13,186 nucleotides of DNA from an uncultured Gemmatimonadales bacterium. Lineage in GTDB: Bacteria; Gemmatimonadota; Gemmatimonadetes; Longimicrobiales; Gaopeijiaceae. The position numbers and the translations under genes were made by a program. The notes under the pieces were generated by a model. That model had not been told where the DNA came from and made no database searches. It saw only the letters and a list, made by a program, of their open reading frames with translations. Shown one piece after another: positions 1 through 7,623 of this stretch; within the stretch, counting starts at the first letter, position 1; each line of letters opens with the position of its first letter. The stretch is taken from contig CALJLC010000537.1 in the NCBI GenBank assembly GCA_937982605.1, positions 1 to 13,186 on the forward strand, written 5' to 3'.

Positions 1-32
1 CGGGGCCGGTCCCCGAACTCACCCGCCACACC

Positions 33-1175
33 ATGTACGAAGCAGAACGCGCTCTCTTCGACCTGCAACGCGGACGCGCGGTCCTCGTGACGCCGTCCGG
101 CGGAGCGCCCCACGAGCGCCCGGTGCTGACGGCGGCGGTCGAGGGCCTGGAGCCCGCGACGCTCACCCGGCTGCACGCGCTGGGATGCGGCCCGGTGCGC
201 CTGATCGTGACGGGTCACCGGGCCCGCGCGCTGGGCGTGGACCCCGGGCCGGACGGCGCCGTGCAGACGGCGGTCAGCCTCGCGCTCGAGGTGGACACAC
301 CCGAGGGGGTCCTGCACCTGGCGAGCAGCCCCCGGGCCGAGACGCTGGAGCGGCTGGGCTCCCGAACCGCCGGAGCCGGCGAGCGCGCCGGCCTGACGCT
401 GGCCCGGCTGGCACGCATGCTCCCGGCCGCGATCGCGGTGGAAACCGACCCGTCGAGCGTGCCCGCGCTCGCCGAGTCGCTCGAGCGCGGGGAGATCCTG
501 CGCGTCTCCGCGGATCAGGTGGCCGACCTCGCGGGCGTCGACGACAACCGGGTCGAGGTCACCTACGTCAGCGACGCGCCGGTACCGATCGAAGAGGCCG
601 AGAACGTCCGCTTCATGCTCTTCCGCGAGTCGAACGCGCTCACCGAGCACGTGGCGATCCTCATCGGCGACCCCGCGGGGTGGCCGCGTCCCGTGCCCGT
701 GCGGCTCCACTCGGCGTGCCTGACCGGAGATCTCTTCGGGAGCCTGCGCTGCGACTGCGGGGAGCAGCTACGCCGGAGCCTCCGTCACTTCAACGACGCC
801 GGGGGCGGGGTGCTGCTGTACCTCGAGCAGGAAGGGCGCGGGATCGGGCTGGGCAACAAGCTGCGTGCGTACTCCCTCCAGCAGGAGGGGTACGACACCG
901 TCGACGCCGACTGCGTCCTCGGCTTCGGCGCGGACGAGCGGCGCTACCACGGGGCGGTGGCCATCCTGCGCCACCTCGGCATCGACCGGGTGCGCCTCCT
1001 CACGAACAATCCCGAGAAGCTCCAGGCGCTCGAGGACGGCGGGATCCAGGTCGTCGACCGGACGCCGCTGCACGGGACGCTGACCCGACACAACCTCCCG
1101 TACGTCCGAGCCAAGGTGCAGCGCGCCGGCCACTGGCTCGGCGAGATGCTCCACGGGGGGCTTCGGGGCGACTGA
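33..1175 (+). CDS. ribA: GTP cyclohydrolase II with degenerate RibB-like N-terminal domain
   Basis: Cytoplasmic enzyme for the first step of riboflavin synthesis: it opens GTP to a diaminopyrimidinone, formate and pyrophosphate. The GTP cyclohydrolase II domain spans about residues 184-350 of 380. It has the zinc cysteines C229, C240 and C242 (the C-x10-C-x-C pattern), the GTP-binding stretch LEQEGRGIGLGNKLRAY, the ADER catalytic segment (D301, R303) and the closing RLLTNNP motif. Residues 1-183 look like a decayed 3,4-dihydroxy-2-butanone-4-phosphate synthase: LQRGRAVLV and the helix after it fit, but the acidic DEDRENEG-type catalytic loop is replaced by a TPSGGAPHE segment. DHBP synthase activity is therefore unlikely. 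As I recall, RibA proteins of this long form occur in Alphaproteobacteria. No ribosome site is visible before the ATG, and the frame is open to the left edge of the window, so the true start may lie upstream. The stop is 3 bp from the stop of the convergent phosphatase gene. Confidence 0.93.
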   Translation: MYEAERALFDLQRGRAVLVTPSGGAPHERPVLTAAVEGLEPATLTRLHALGCGPVRLIVTGHRARALGVDPGPDGAVQTAVSLALEVDTPEGVLHLASSPRAETLERLGSRTAGAGERAGLTLARLARMLPAAIAVETDPSSVPALAESLERGEILRVSADQVADLAGVDDNRVEVTYVSDAPVPIEEAENVRFMLFRESNALTEHVAILIGDPAGWPRPVPVRLHSACLTGDLFGSLRCDCGEQLRRSLRHFNDAGGGVLLYLEQEGRGIGLGNKLRAYSLQQEGYDTVDADCVLGFGADERRYHGAVAILRHLGIDRVRLLTNNPEKLQALEDGGIQVVDRTPLHGTLTRHNLPYVRAKVQRAGHWLGEMLHGGLRGD

Positions 1176-1178
1176 CGC

Positions 1179-2291
1179 TCAGGAGCCGCCCAGCAGCTCC
1201 ATCAGGACCCGCCCGACCTCGTCGTTGCCGATGATCCCGCCGAAGCGCTCGGCGCCCGGCCCCGACGCGAAAATCGGGATGAGCGTTCCGGTGTGGCTCC
1301 CGGTCTGCCACGCCACGTACGGCGTCCGCTCGGCGTCGCCGTGGTAGGGCAGCGTCATGCCGCCGGTCTCGTGATCCCCGGTCACGAGCACGAGCGTTCC
1401 GGGATTCCGCGCCTGGTAGTCGAGCGCCAGCCCCACGAGCCGGTCGAAGTCGAGCATCTCGGCCCGGATGACCTCGTCGACGGCGTTGCCATGGGACTGA
1501 GTGTCGGACTCCTCGTTCTCCACCATGAGGAAGAAGCCGTCCGGGTCCCGGTCGAGGATGGCGAGCGCGGTGGAGCCCATGAGCGTCAGCGCGTCCGCGC
1601 CGCGCACAGCGAAGCGGCCCATCTCTCCCTCGGCCAGCAGGCCGAGCAGGCTGTCGACGGTGTCGGTGTCGAGGTCCCGCAGCTCGTCGAGCGACTCCAC
1701 GTACGGGTACGTGGCCCGAGCCTCGCGGAGCAGGTCGCGCCCACCCTCCTGCTCCTCCGGGCGGAACGCACGCCGGCCGCCCCCCATGATCACGTCGATG
1801 CGCTTCTCGACCATCTGCCGCGCGATCTCGCCGCTCATGTAGCGCTGCGGCACGTGGGAGCCGAAGGCGGCCGGGGTGGCGTCGACGATCGCGGTCGTCG
1901 TCACGAGGCCGGTCGCCATCCCGCGCTCCTGCGCGAGCTCGAGCACGGTCCGGACCGGCACCGAGTCCATGTCGACGCTGATGGCGCCCATGAACGTCCG
2001 GACTCCGGTCGCGTACGCGGAGGCGGTCGGGGCGCTGCCGGAGACGACGTGGTCCGCGCCCCGCGTATCGACGAGCCCCACCGTCTTCATCCGCTTCAGC
2101 TCCAGGTCCTCCTCGGCGAAGAGCGCGAGGGTCCAGTGCGCGGCGCCGGCCCCGTCGGAGATGAGGAAGATCACCCGGTCGGGTGTGCCGCCCGGAGCGG
2201 CCGGCCCCCCGAGAGGAGCCGATGAGCACGCGACCGAGAGGGCCGCGCATCCGATCGCGAGCGTCCGGGGTATCGCGGAGCGAAACGCCAT
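1179..2291 (-). CDS. Alkaline phosphatase, predicted lipoprotein
   Basis: Member of the alkaline phosphatase (PhoA) superfamily that hydrolyses phosphomonoesters outside the cytoplasm to free phosphate. I place the start at the ATG whose A is base 2291, giving 370 residues. It puts a signal peptide first, with a lipobox-like ALSVAC and lipid cysteine at C22; a longer in-frame ORF reaching 2432 adds 47 residues that are not signal-like. Motifs aligned to E. coli PhoA: metal ligand D46 in ISDGAG, nucleophile S86 in SGSAPTASAYATG, D137-A-T139 (the D153/T155 pair), R150 (R166), E258, D263 and H267 (E322, D327, H331), D306-H307 in TGDHETGG (D369-H370) and H333 in GSHTG (H412). The set is complete and the chain is compact. 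The residue before the nucleophile is Gly85 where Asp is usual. No clear ribosome site is seen. It diverges from the lipoprotein gene at 2384 with a 92-bp gap. I did not recognise a Pho box. Confidence 0.92.
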   Translation of the reverse strand: MAFRSAIPRTLAIGCAALSVACSSAPLGGPAAPGGTPDRVIFLISDGAGAAHWTLALFAEEDLELKRMKTVGLVDTRGADHVVSGSAPTASAYATGVRTFMGAISVDMDSVPVRTVLELAQERGMATGLVTTTAIVDATPAAFGSHVPQRYMSGEIARQMVEKRIDVIMGGGRRAFRPEEQEGGRDLLREARATYPYVESLDELRDLDTDTVDSLLGLLAEGEMGRFAVRGADALTLMGSTALAILDRDPDGFFLMVENEESDTQSHGNAVDEVIRAEMLDFDRLVGLALDYQARNPGTLVLVTGDHETGGMTLPYHGDAERTPYVAWQTGSHTGTLIPIFASGPGAERFGGIIGNDEVGRVLMELLGGS

Positions 2292-2383
2292 GGCAGGGCA
2301 GCTGGGGGTGGTGGGACGTGTGGTGCGCCCGGAATATGGAGGAAGCCGGCGCGCTCCGCGCTCCCCCTTCAGGTAACCGATCG

Positions 2384-3277
2384 ATGACGACTGCGCACCA
2401 GCGCTCCGAACGACCGCGGCGGTCCCGGGCACCGATCCGCGGAGGCGCGGCGGTGCTGGTGGGGCTGGCGCTGGCCGCGTGCGCCGGCGCGCCGGCGGCT
2501 CCGGAAACCGCCCCGGCTCCGGCGGAGCTCCCTCCTCGCTCGAACGCCTCCGGCCTGGCGGTGGTGGAGGAGCGCGGTGCCGTCGAGCGCCTCCTCGACG
2601 CCTCGGACGTGGACGCGGTCCTCGGGGCGCGCGCCCGCTCGTTCACCCGACAGGTGGCGCTGCTGGCCGGAGACCTGACCGACGCGGAGCTCGAACGGCT
2701 GGTGCCCGCGGTGCGGGAAGGCTTCGACGCTCGCCTCCTCCGCGAGGACGTCGCCGCCTTCCTCGAGGGCGAGGCTCCGCCGGGACGAATCGAGGAGGTC
2801 CTGGAGTGGCTCGAAGGCGGGCGCAGCGCGGAAGCGCATGCCATCGTCGACGCGTACGCGCCTCCGCTTGAGCTCCGGGAGTGGCTCGCCGAGCACACGA
2901 CCGACCCCCCGTCGGCGATCCGGATCCGACAGGTGGCCCGCTGGACCGAGGCCCGCGGCACCGGGGATTTCTTCCTCCTCGTCGAGCAGGCGCTCGCCGA
3001 GGCGGCCTTCTCCGTCCGGCGCGTCTTCCGTCCCGACGCCCGCGCCTTCCGCGCGCTCGAGGGAGAGGAGCTCCTCGACCGGCTCGAGGCCAGCTTCAAC
3101 GCGGCGGTCGTGGCCGAGCTGCACCGGAGCGAGACCGTCCCGGACAGCGTCATCGCGGGATCCACCCGCGAGTTCGAGTCCGAGGCGGGCGTCTGGTACG
3201 TGCGGAGCTACCAGCTGGCGGTCGCCGAGGCGATCCGGGCGGCCGGCCTGCGGGTGGTCGATGCGCTGGCGCGCTGA
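2384..3277 (+). CDS. DUF2059-like lipoprotein of unknown function
   Basis: A 297-residue predicted lipoprotein. The ATG at 2384 gives a basic n-region (residues 7-19), a hydrophobic stretch and a canonical lipobox LAAC with lipid cysteine C33, then a Pro/Ala-rich linker to about residue 52. A longer in-frame ORF from 2183 would run across the phosphatase start and is rejected; an ATG at 2333-2338 in the same frame is a weaker alternative. Residues about 60-155 are helical and loosely resemble DUF2059: VERLLDASDVDAVL, then DLTDAELERLVPAVREGFD, then an alpha-helical segment. The C-terminal half (about 160-297) is also helical and acidic/Arg-rich with no catalytic motif I recognise. Ala at the position after the Cys suggests outer-membrane sorting. 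The gene overlaps the next one by 17 bp, so the two are almost certainly cotranscribed. Function unknown; the DUF2059 link is tentative. Confidence 0.8.
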   Translation: MTTAHQRSERPRRSRAPIRGGAAVLVGLALAACAGAPAAPETAPAPAELPPRSNASGLAVVEERGAVERLLDASDVDAVLGARARSFTRQVALLAGDLTDAELERLVPAVREGFDARLLREDVAAFLEGEAPPGRIEEVLEWLEGGRSAEAHAIVDAYAPPLELREWLAEHTTDPPSAIRIRQVARWTEARGTGDFFLLVEQALAEAAFSVRRVFRPDARAFRALEGEELLDRLEASFNAAVVAELHRSETVPDSVIAGSTREFESEAGVWYVRSYQLAVAEAIRAAGLRVVDALAR

Positions 3278-4979
3278 GCGGGGCGCCCGTCGCACGGGAA
3301 CCCCCTGCGGCCCGGCGGCGGCCGTCCTCCTCCTGTCGCTCGCGGTCGGCTGCGGATCCGGAGACGATCCCGGTGAGCCCACGCCGTCTGTTTCGAGCGA
3401 CGTCCTCACCGGCGGCGGCGGACCGCCCGACGCCGTGCGGACGGACGGTCGCTTCGCCGAGTGGGAGGAGGCCGTGGTGCTCTTCGACGACCCGGTCGAC
3501 GCGCCCGAAGCGGCGATCGAGCTGGGGCAGATCCGCGCCCTCGACGACCCGCGCTCGCTGCATCTGAGCCTCGACCTGGGCCGGGAGGTGAACGCCCAGT
3601 CGCTGCCCGGGGCCCTCCGGATCCTCGTCGACGCCGACGACGACGAGTCGACCGGCGGGTCGCTGCACGGCACGCCCGGCGTCGATCTGGTGCTGACCAC
3701 CTCCTACATGGCCGACCCGGACGCCTCGCGGGGGTTCGGCCTGTCCGTGCGCGCCTTCGTCGACGGGGAAGCGGGGGAGGCGGTCGACGCCTACCCGCTC
3801 CGGGTGATGGTGGCCCCGACCTTCGCGGCCTCACGCTTCGAGATGCGGATCTCCCGTCACGGCAGCTCCGATCCGCCCCTGCCGCGGCTGGGGCCCCGCA
3901 TCCGACTGCGCCTGGTCTACGTCGAGGGCGGCGTGGCCGTCGAGTGGACCGACGCGACGGCCTACGACTTCGCGACCCGGGCGGACCCGGCGCTCGCCCG
4001 CGACGTCGCGGCCATCGAAGCGCGGCTCGCTCGCCCGGCCGGCACGGTGCGCGTGGCACAGCTCAACGTGTCGGAGGGCTCGTTCAACCAGCGGACCGTG
4101 GACTTCGCCCGCCTTCTCGCGGCGGTCGAGCCCGACGTCCTCCTACTCGACGAGGTGCCGGCGGGCGTCGACGACGCGCGGATGGAGGCGTTCTTCGGTC
4201 TGGCCCCCTTCGCGGCGCTCGGCCGCTGGGAGTTCGTGCTCGGCGCCTCGGGGGGGCGGCAGCGCTCCGCCGTGGCCACCCGCCTCGGCGGCCTCGAGCC
4301 CGCGCCGGCGTTCGCCGACGTCGACTATCCGGAGACGACGCTGGCGGAGCTGCGCGACGGGGTGCCGGAGCGCTTCCACGCGGCGATCGACGCCGAGGGC
4401 CGCCGGGGGATCTCCACGGTGGCCGCCTGGGTGCCGGTGGGCGGTCGTGACGTCCTCTTCGTCGCGCTCGACCTCCAGAGCGCGGGGTGGCTCGACAGCG
4501 CCGAGGACCGGCTCCGCGTGCTGCAGGCGGCCACGATCCTCGACCGGGCCCGGACCGCGATCGGACGACGCCAGCCTCGCGACGGGGAGACGTCCCGCGG
4601 CCTATCCGCGCTCGTCGGCGGGGACTTCAACCTCGTCGGCTCGCGGACGCCCCTCGACGTGCTCTCGCAGCTGCTCTCCGGCGGCGCCGGGGCGGCCGGC
4701 GGAGGCGCCGCCTCCACGGACTCGCCGCTCGAGCCCGTCGACGCCGAGCGGCTCGGGGAGCGGACGCTGACCACGTGGCGCAGTCCCGGCGCGCCGTTCG
4801 CCGCGGGCCGGCTCGACTACCTTCTCGTCCCGACCCGCCACTTCGAGGTCTCCAACGCCTTCGCCTTCACCACGGAAGATCTGCCGGCCCCGGTGCTCGA
4901 GCGCCTCGCGCTGGAGGCCGACCTCTCGCTCCGCCTCTCGGACCACCTGGTGCTGGTGGCGGACGTGAGGCCACGCTGA
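3261..4979 (+). CDS. Lipoprotein with CBM9/DOMON-like domain and EEP (endonuclease/exonuclease/phosphatase) domain
   Basis: Predicted 572-residue lipoprotein. The ATG at 3261 lies inside the end of the preceding gene and gives an n-region, the hydrophobic AAAVLLLSLAVG segment and lipid cysteine C31 (AVGC). Residues about 60-235 begin TDGRFAEWEE and contain RILVDADDDESTGG, which resemble the beta-sandwich CBM9/DOMON fold often used for ligand binding. Residues about 262-570 are an EEP (DNase I-like) phosphodiesterase domain: N269 in QLNV, E298 in LLLDEV, D455 and N457 in GGDFN, D519 in RLDYLL and D561-H562 in SDHLVL. The usual first catalytic His (HLxS) appears to be Asp404 in ALDLQS. The substrate cannot be told: nucleic acid, phospholipid or other phosphodiesters are all possible. 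A Gly/Ala/Ser-rich loop at about 473-487 interrupts the domain. It is cotranscribed with the DUF2059-like gene and close to alkaline phosphatase, which fits a role in phosphorus release, but that is inference. Confidence 0.85.
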   Translation: MRWRAERGARRTGTPCGPAAAVLLLSLAVGCGSGDDPGEPTPSVSSDVLTGGGGPPDAVRTDGRFAEWEEAVVLFDDPVDAPEAAIELGQIRALDDPRSLHLSLDLGREVNAQSLPGALRILVDADDDESTGGSLHGTPGVDLVLTTSYMADPDASRGFGLSVRAFVDGEAGEAVDAYPLRVMVAPTFAASRFEMRISRHGSSDPPLPRLGPRIRLRLVYVEGGVAVEWTDATAYDFATRADPALARDVAAIEARLARPAGTVRVAQLNVSEGSFNQRTVDFARLLAAVEPDVLLLDEVPAGVDDARMEAFFGLAPFAALGRWEFVLGASGGRQRSAVATRLGGLEPAPAFADVDYPETTLAELRDGVPERFHAAIDAEGRRGISTVAAWVPVGGRDVLFVALDLQSAGWLDSAEDRLRVLQAATILDRARTAIGRRQPRDGETSRGLSALVGGDFNLVGSRTPLDVLSQLLSGGAGAAGGGAASTDSPLEPVDAERLGERTLTTWRSPGAPFAAGRLDYLLVPTRHFEVSNAFAFTTEDLPAPVLERLALEADLSLRLSDHLVLVADVRPR

Positions 4980-5019
4980 TCCGGTCGCCCGGCGCCCGTC
5001 GCTCCTCGACCGCGCCGCG

Positions 5020-6612
5020 CTACTCCTTCACGTAGTGGCACCCGAGGCTGCGCGGATTCCGTCGCGCCGCCTCCGCCACGCAGCGCGCGGTGACGATCCC
5101 GTTGCGGAGCTCCAGGAGCTGACGGCTGATGCGGGTCGAGCGGTAGAAGCGCTCGATGCGGTGGTTGAGGTAGCCGAGGTCGTCGCAGGCGCGCTTGAGC
5201 CGCTTCTGCGTGCGCACGATCCCGGCGTAGTTCCACATCGTGTAGCGAATCGAGTTCCAGTCCTGCCGGAAGAGGACCGGGTCGACCTCGTCCTCGTAGT
5301 CGGCCGAGTCCCACGGGGGGATGCGTGCGTTGACGGCGTCGAGCTCCGCGCTGCTCCCGGCCTCGACGGTGCACGGCAGGTCGGCGCCGGCCTTCCAGCC
5401 CCAGACGAGGCCCTCCAGCAAGGACGTCGAGGCCAGCCGGTTCGCGCCGTGCAGCCCGGTGCAGCTCACTTCGCCGATGGCGTACAGCCCGTCGATGTGC
5501 GGGACGCGGCCGTCGAGGTCGACCAGCACGCCCCCGCACGCGTAGTGCGCCGCGGGCACGACCGGGATCGGGTCGCGCTCGATCTCGATGTGCCTCTCGG
5601 CGAGGAAGTCGTGGATCTGAGGAAAGCGCGCCGGGATGTCGAGGCCTTCCCGGTGGTGGTTGGCCAGATCCAGGTAGACGCACGGATGCCCGGTCGCCGC
5701 GAGCTCCTCGTGGATGGCGCGCGCCAGCTCGTCGCGGGGGGCGAGCTCCAGCTTGTCGGGCGCGTACCGCTCCATGAAGCGCTCGCCGTGCGCGTTGAGG
5801 AGCCAGGCCCCTTCGCCCCGTAGCGCCTCGGAGATGAGGAAGCGCTCCTCCTGGGGCGAGAAGAACGCGGTCGGATGGAACTGGACGTACTCCATGTTCC
5901 GCATCGGCAGCCCGGCGCGGGACGCCATCGCGAAGCCGTCCCCTGTCGAGACCGGCGGATTGGTGGTGTGCAGGAAGATCTGACCGAGGCCGCCGGTGGC
6001 GAGCACGGTGGCGCGCGCCAGTACCGTCTTCACCTCGCCCGTGGCCTCGTCGAGCACGTACGCGCCGAGCACGCGGTCCGCGGTGTAGGCGCGCCCGGGG
6101 TCGGGGTCGTGGTGCGACCGCGTGATGAGGTCGACCGCCATGTGGCCCGGCGCCACGCTGATGCGCTCGTGCGCGAGGAGCGCTTCGGTGAGCTTCTCCT
6201 GGATGGCCCATCCGGTCGCGTCGCCGACGTGCATGATGCGGTTCCGCGAGTGCGCGGCCTCCACCGTGCGGGAGATCTCGCCCCCGGGCTCGCGATCGAA
6301 GGGCACCCGGAGCCGGTCGACGAGCAGCTCCATGACGAGCTGCGGGCCGACCTCGGCGAGCTGCTCCGCGGCGGCGCGCAGGCCGATGTGGTCGCCGGCC
6401 TCCAGGATGTCGTCGACGAGGAGCTCCGGCGGGTCCGCCTGACCCTCCGCCACGATCCCCCCCTGGGCCCAGCCGGTGGCCGTCCGGCGGGGATCGGACG
6501 ACTTGACCACGGCCAGCACGTCCAGGCCGGCGTCCGCGGCGCGTAGCGCGCACGTCCCCCCGGCGATTCCACCCCCGATGACCAGGACGTCGACGACCTC
6601 GGTGGCGCTCAT
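5020..6612 (-). CDS. nadB: L-aspartate oxidase
   Basis: FAD enzyme of de novo NAD synthesis that oxidises L-aspartate to iminoaspartate, the substrate of quinolinate synthase NadA. The 530 residues match family length. The FAD dinucleotide motif is VIGGGIAGG (11-19), followed by WAQGGI (48-53), which fits NadB. Active-site equivalents of the E. coli enzyme: E118 and H121 in VEAAHSRNRI, H246 in EYVQFHPT, E262 and R265 in SEALRGEG, R293 in APRDELARAI, H356 in AAHYACGG and R392 in GANRLASTSLLEG. The C-terminal helical domain (about 445-515) is present. The extreme C-terminus ends SLGCHYVKE rather than the usual SRGLHY followed by a tail, so it is short there. Succinate dehydrogenase flavoprotein was considered and rejected because of these motifs and the lack of iron-sulfur or cytochrome neighbours. 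nadA and nadC are not in the window. It is convergent with the EEP gene (40-bp gap) and divergent from the DUF1295 gene (161-bp gap). Confidence 0.95.
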   Translation of the reverse strand: MSATEVVDVLVIGGGIAGGTCALRAADAGLDVLAVVKSSDPRRTATGWAQGGIVAEGQADPPELLVDDILEAGDHIGLRAAAEQLAEVGPQLVMELLVDRLRVPFDREPGGEISRTVEAAHSRNRIMHVGDATGWAIQEKLTEALLAHERISVAPGHMAVDLITRSHHDPDPGRAYTADRVLGAYVLDEATGEVKTVLARATVLATGGLGQIFLHTTNPPVSTGDGFAMASRAGLPMRNMEYVQFHPTAFFSPQEERFLISEALRGEGAWLLNAHGERFMERYAPDKLELAPRDELARAIHEELAATGHPCVYLDLANHHREGLDIPARFPQIHDFLAERHIEIERDPIPVVPAAHYACGGVLVDLDGRVPHIDGLYAIGEVSCTGLHGANRLASTSLLEGLVWGWKAGADLPCTVEAGSSAELDAVNARIPPWDSADYEDEVDPVLFRQDWNSIRYTMWNYAGIVRTQKRLKRACDDLGYLNHRIERFYRSTRISRQLLELRNGIVTARCVAEAARRNPRSLGCHYVKE

Positions 6613-6762
6613 CTCGGTGCGGCGGTGCTCCGCTCCCCGGCGGTGAGGAACCCCTCGATCGGTGCCGGGTCTCCGATCTCGGCCGGCCCGGGCGTTCCCG
6701 TCGCCGTCCGGCGCGGTAGATAGGCCGCGCGCGCCCGAGCGTCAACACACCCGCCCGCCCCG

Positions 6763-6767
6763 GGAGG
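6763..6767 (+). promoter_or_regulatory. Shine-Dalgarno site of the DUF1295 gene
   Basis: GGAGG six bases before the ATG at 6774, inside GGGAGG. It fixes the start of the DUF1295 gene and is one of the few clear ribosome sites in the window. Confidence 0.8.
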
Positions 6768-6773
6768 CCGCCG

Positions 6774-7556
6774 ATGTCACCCTCCCCCGCAGTCGTCGCC
6801 GTCTCCGGCCTCGCCGTCGTCCTCGTGGCGATGACGCTGCTCTGGGTGGTGAGCGTGCGGCTGCGCGACGCGAGCATCGTCGATCCGTTCTGGGGGCCCG
6901 GCTTCGCGATCGTGACCGCGACCTATCTGGTCGTCGACGGGCGCTACGTCGAACGCGGGCTGCTCGCCTTCGTCCTCGTCGCCGCGTGGGCGGCCCGGCT
7001 GGGCTGGCACCTGCTCCGGCGCAACCGGAAGGAGGGCGAGGACAAGCGCTACGCGGCCATGCGCGAGGAGGGCGGGCCCGGGTGGACCTTCCGCAGCCTC
7101 TTCACCGTCTTCTGGCTCCAGGCGGGGCTGCTCTGGATCATCTCCGCGCCGCTGCTGGCCGGCGTCACGTCGACGGCGCCGCTGGGTGCGTGGGACCTGG
7201 CGGGAACGCTCGTCTTCCTCGTCGGCCTCGCCGTCGAGTCGCTGGCCGACCTCCAGCTCGCGCGCTTCAAGGCCGACCCGGCCAACCGCGGCAAGGTCCT
7301 CGATACGGGGCTCTGGCGGTACAGCCGGCACCCGAACTACTTCGGCGAGTTCGTGCTCTGGTGGGGACTGTGGCTGGTCGCCCTCGGGGCGGGCGCGTGG
7401 TGGTCCGTCGTCGGCCCGCTGCTCATCTCCTTCCTTCTGCTCAAGGTCTCGGGCGTGACGATGCTCGAGCGCTCGATGGAGGAGACACGCCCCGGGTACG
7501 AGGAGTACGTGCGCCGGACATCGACGTTCGTACCCTGGCCGCCGAAAGACGCCTGA
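6774..7556 (+). CDS. DUF1295 (steroid 5-alpha-reductase-like) membrane protein
   Basis: A 260-residue integral membrane protein of the DUF1295 / steroid 5-alpha-reductase C-terminal-like family. Hydrophobic helices lie at about 6-28, 40-55, 62-82, 108-130, 138-157, 191-206 and 208-226. Family signatures are SIVDPFWGPGF (34-44), RRNRKEGEDKRY (82-93) and the cofactor-region motif GLWRYSRHPNYFGE (179-192) with the conserved HPNY. The C-terminus ERSMEETRPGYEEYVRRTS is typical of the family. Members are assumed to be NADPH-dependent lipid or steroid oxidoreductases, but the substrate of the bacterial proteins is mostly unknown. A strong ribosome site GGAGG at 6763-6767 sits 6 nt before the ATG and supports the start. 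It is convergent with the permease gene; the 67-bp gap holds a perfect hairpin. No functional link to nadB is evident beyond the shared divergent region. Confidence 0.9.
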   Translation: MSPSPAVVAVSGLAVVLVAMTLLWVVSVRLRDASIVDPFWGPGFAIVTATYLVVDGRYVERGLLAFVLVAAWAARLGWHLLRRNRKEGEDKRYAAMREEGGPGWTFRSLFTVFWLQAGLLWIISAPLLAGVTSTAPLGAWDLAGTLVFLVGLAVESLADLQLARFKADPANRGKVLDTGLWRYSRHPNYFGEFVLWWGLWLVALGAGAWWSVVGPLLISFLLLKVSGVTMLERSMEETRPGYEEYVRRTSTFVPWPPKDA

Positions 7557-7565
7557 CGGACGCGA

Positions 7566-7597
7566 GCGGGCGGCCGGGCCGTTCGCGACCCGGCCGC
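7566..7597. terminator. Perfect 11-bp hairpin between convergent genes, likely two-way terminator
   Basis: GGGCGGCCGGG (7566-7576) and its exact reverse complement CCCGGCCGCCC (7587-7597) flank a 10-base loop. It fills the gap between the stops of the DUF1295 gene (7556) and the permease gene (7624), so it lies downstream of both. Neither side has a T-run, so it is not a textbook intrinsic terminator. Position and perfect pairing are seen directly; the terminator role is inferred. Confidence 0.55.
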
Positions 7598-7623
7598 CCC
7601 GCGACCTCGATCCTCGGCCCGCG

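Noticed and set aside
1000..3165. A 721-residue minus-strand open frame across ribA, the phosphatase and the lipoprotein gene
   Set aside because: It is out of frame with three recognisable genes, is Arg/Ser/Gly-rich and shows no domain.
4983..5014. Weak inverted repeat CGGTCG...CGACCG between the EEP and nadB stops as a terminator
   Set aside because: Only six pairs with a loop of about 19 bases and no T-run; far weaker than the other two convergent-gap hairpins.
5020..6612. Reading the nadB protein as a succinate dehydrogenase or fumarate reductase flavoprotein
   Set aside because: WAQGGI, EYVQFHPT, the APRDELARAI segment, chain length and the lack of sdhB/sdhC neighbours all fit L-aspartate oxidase.
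6694..6722. Possible promoter (GTTCCC / TAGATA) in the nadB-DUF1295 divergent gap
   Set aside because: Three or fewer matches per hexamer. The 161-bp gap must contain promoters, but I cannot place them.
4817..6877. A 686-residue minus-strand open frame overlapping nadB
   Set aside because: nadB in another frame has complete motifs; this frame is low-complexity Arg/Gly/Ala-rich sequence.
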